A DNA stretch of 64,000 nt, from contig CM073519.1 of the NCBI GenBank assembly GCA_037074615.1, positions 25,007,001 to 25,071,000 of the forward strand, given 5' to 3'. The notes under the pieces were generated by a model that did no database searches, was not told the origin of the DNA, and saw only the letters and a list, made by a program, of their open reading frames with translations. Origin of the DNA: Leucaena leucocephala (taxonomy: Eukaryota > Streptophyta > Magnoliopsida > Fabales > Fabaceae). This document shows positions 63,450 through 64,000 of this stretch, piece after piece; positions within the stretch are counted from its first letter, which is position 1; every line of letters starts with the position of its first letter. Made by a program: the position numbers and the translations under genes.

Positions 63450-64000
63450 ATAGGCTAAAAATTTGGCACATGGAATAAATATGATTAGTTGATCCAGTAT
63501 ATGCCCTGAGGCAGTACAAAGAGGGGTGAAATGACAATTATGCCCTTAGGGTTGGTATAGTGCAAGAAAGGACACCAAGGGTATTTTGGCTATTTTCCAA
63601 GGGATGGATAGTAGATAAATCTTTAGTATATCATTGTCAATGGTATGAGAAACCTAGACATTAATTTTTAGGACAAAATACATATCCTGGTATATTATAA
63701 AAAATTAGAAACAGAACACAGTCCGGTTGTTGTGAAACTGCTCTGATTGGTACCGGATTGGACTAGAAATTTTCCAGAAGCTTCCTTACATGGGCAGCAC
63801 GTCACATACCCCTCTTAGGTGCCCCATGATCTGTCCCACATCATGTCATAATTATTCGTTTTAGAAAAAGTTAAATTCAAGATTAAATGTGAGCCCTCGG
63901 ATCAAATAGTATACAAATCAATCTTGGCCATCCATTTTCACCCAAATTTCTCTATAAATACCCTCTCATTTTAGACCTATTCGGAAGCCCTTGGAACCAT
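63450..64000 (+). mobile_element. Family A LTR, continuation of the copy starting at 56310
   Basis: Following the CTGGG duplication the sequence continues at the point reached at 57108 and matches 21225-21770 of the full solo LTR (for example GTGCAAGAAAGGACACCAAG). The window ends inside it. Confidence 0.9.

Overview
The window looks like a gene-poor, AT-rich intergenic block from a flowering plant. Almost every base can be assigned to a retrotransposon or a nested fragment of one. Primer binding sites match plant initiator tRNA-Met and tRNA-Asp, the LINE has the (TTG)n tail of plant RTE elements, and the Ty1/copia element opens with the BARE-1/Angela type of LTR end. I see no intact host gene, tRNA, CRISPR array or bacterial feature. 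I cannot name the species.

Layout from the left. 1-9825 is a pile of long-LTR copies of one family (called family A here: LTR about 3.4 kb, TGTCATATCC at the start, GGATGTTACA at the end) in both orientations, with a solo LTR of an Angela-like copia element (4568-6567) inside one of them. 9826-18295 is a decayed Ty3/gypsy element. Its 5' LTR is split by an RTE LINE (10262-13403), and its reverse transcriptase is mostly deleted. 18296-19442 is an unrecognised broken coding module, and 19443-19828 is a Ty1/copia reverse transcriptase fragment on the minus strand. From 19829 an Athila/Tat-like gypsy element begins. Its 1.5 kb LTR (ending 33665) holds a solo family A LTR (20397-23788) and a complete Angela-like copia element (24313-33283). 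Its leader carries a striking 71-bp tandem array (33785-34300). Its gag is cut by two more solo LTRs (34805-38134 and 38839-40687) and by another family A copy at 41665.

That family A copy is itself split by a complete minus-strand family A element (44191-55606, target duplication TTAAA) and by a further family A copy (56310 onward). The latter is split in turn by a non-autonomous Athila-like element (57109-63444, target duplication CTGGG). Reading outward from 57109-63444, five insertion layers can be ordered.

Family A is the most distinctive component. It has an initiator-Met primer site, a polypurine tract and a 3' internal end resembling Del/Tekay chromoviruses. Its 4.6 kb internal region shows no recognisable gag or pol, so it appears to be a non-autonomous large retrotransposon derivative. 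Inside that region, in the element's own sense, lies a 104-nt stretch colinear with positions 1-103 of plant 5S rRNA, including the box A and box C regions. The LTRs also carry a short hairpin whose two arms change together between copies. No gene here appears functional: all coding regions seen are transposon pseudogenes, and the copia and 57109-63444 polyproteins are broken only by in-frame stop codons, not frameshifts.
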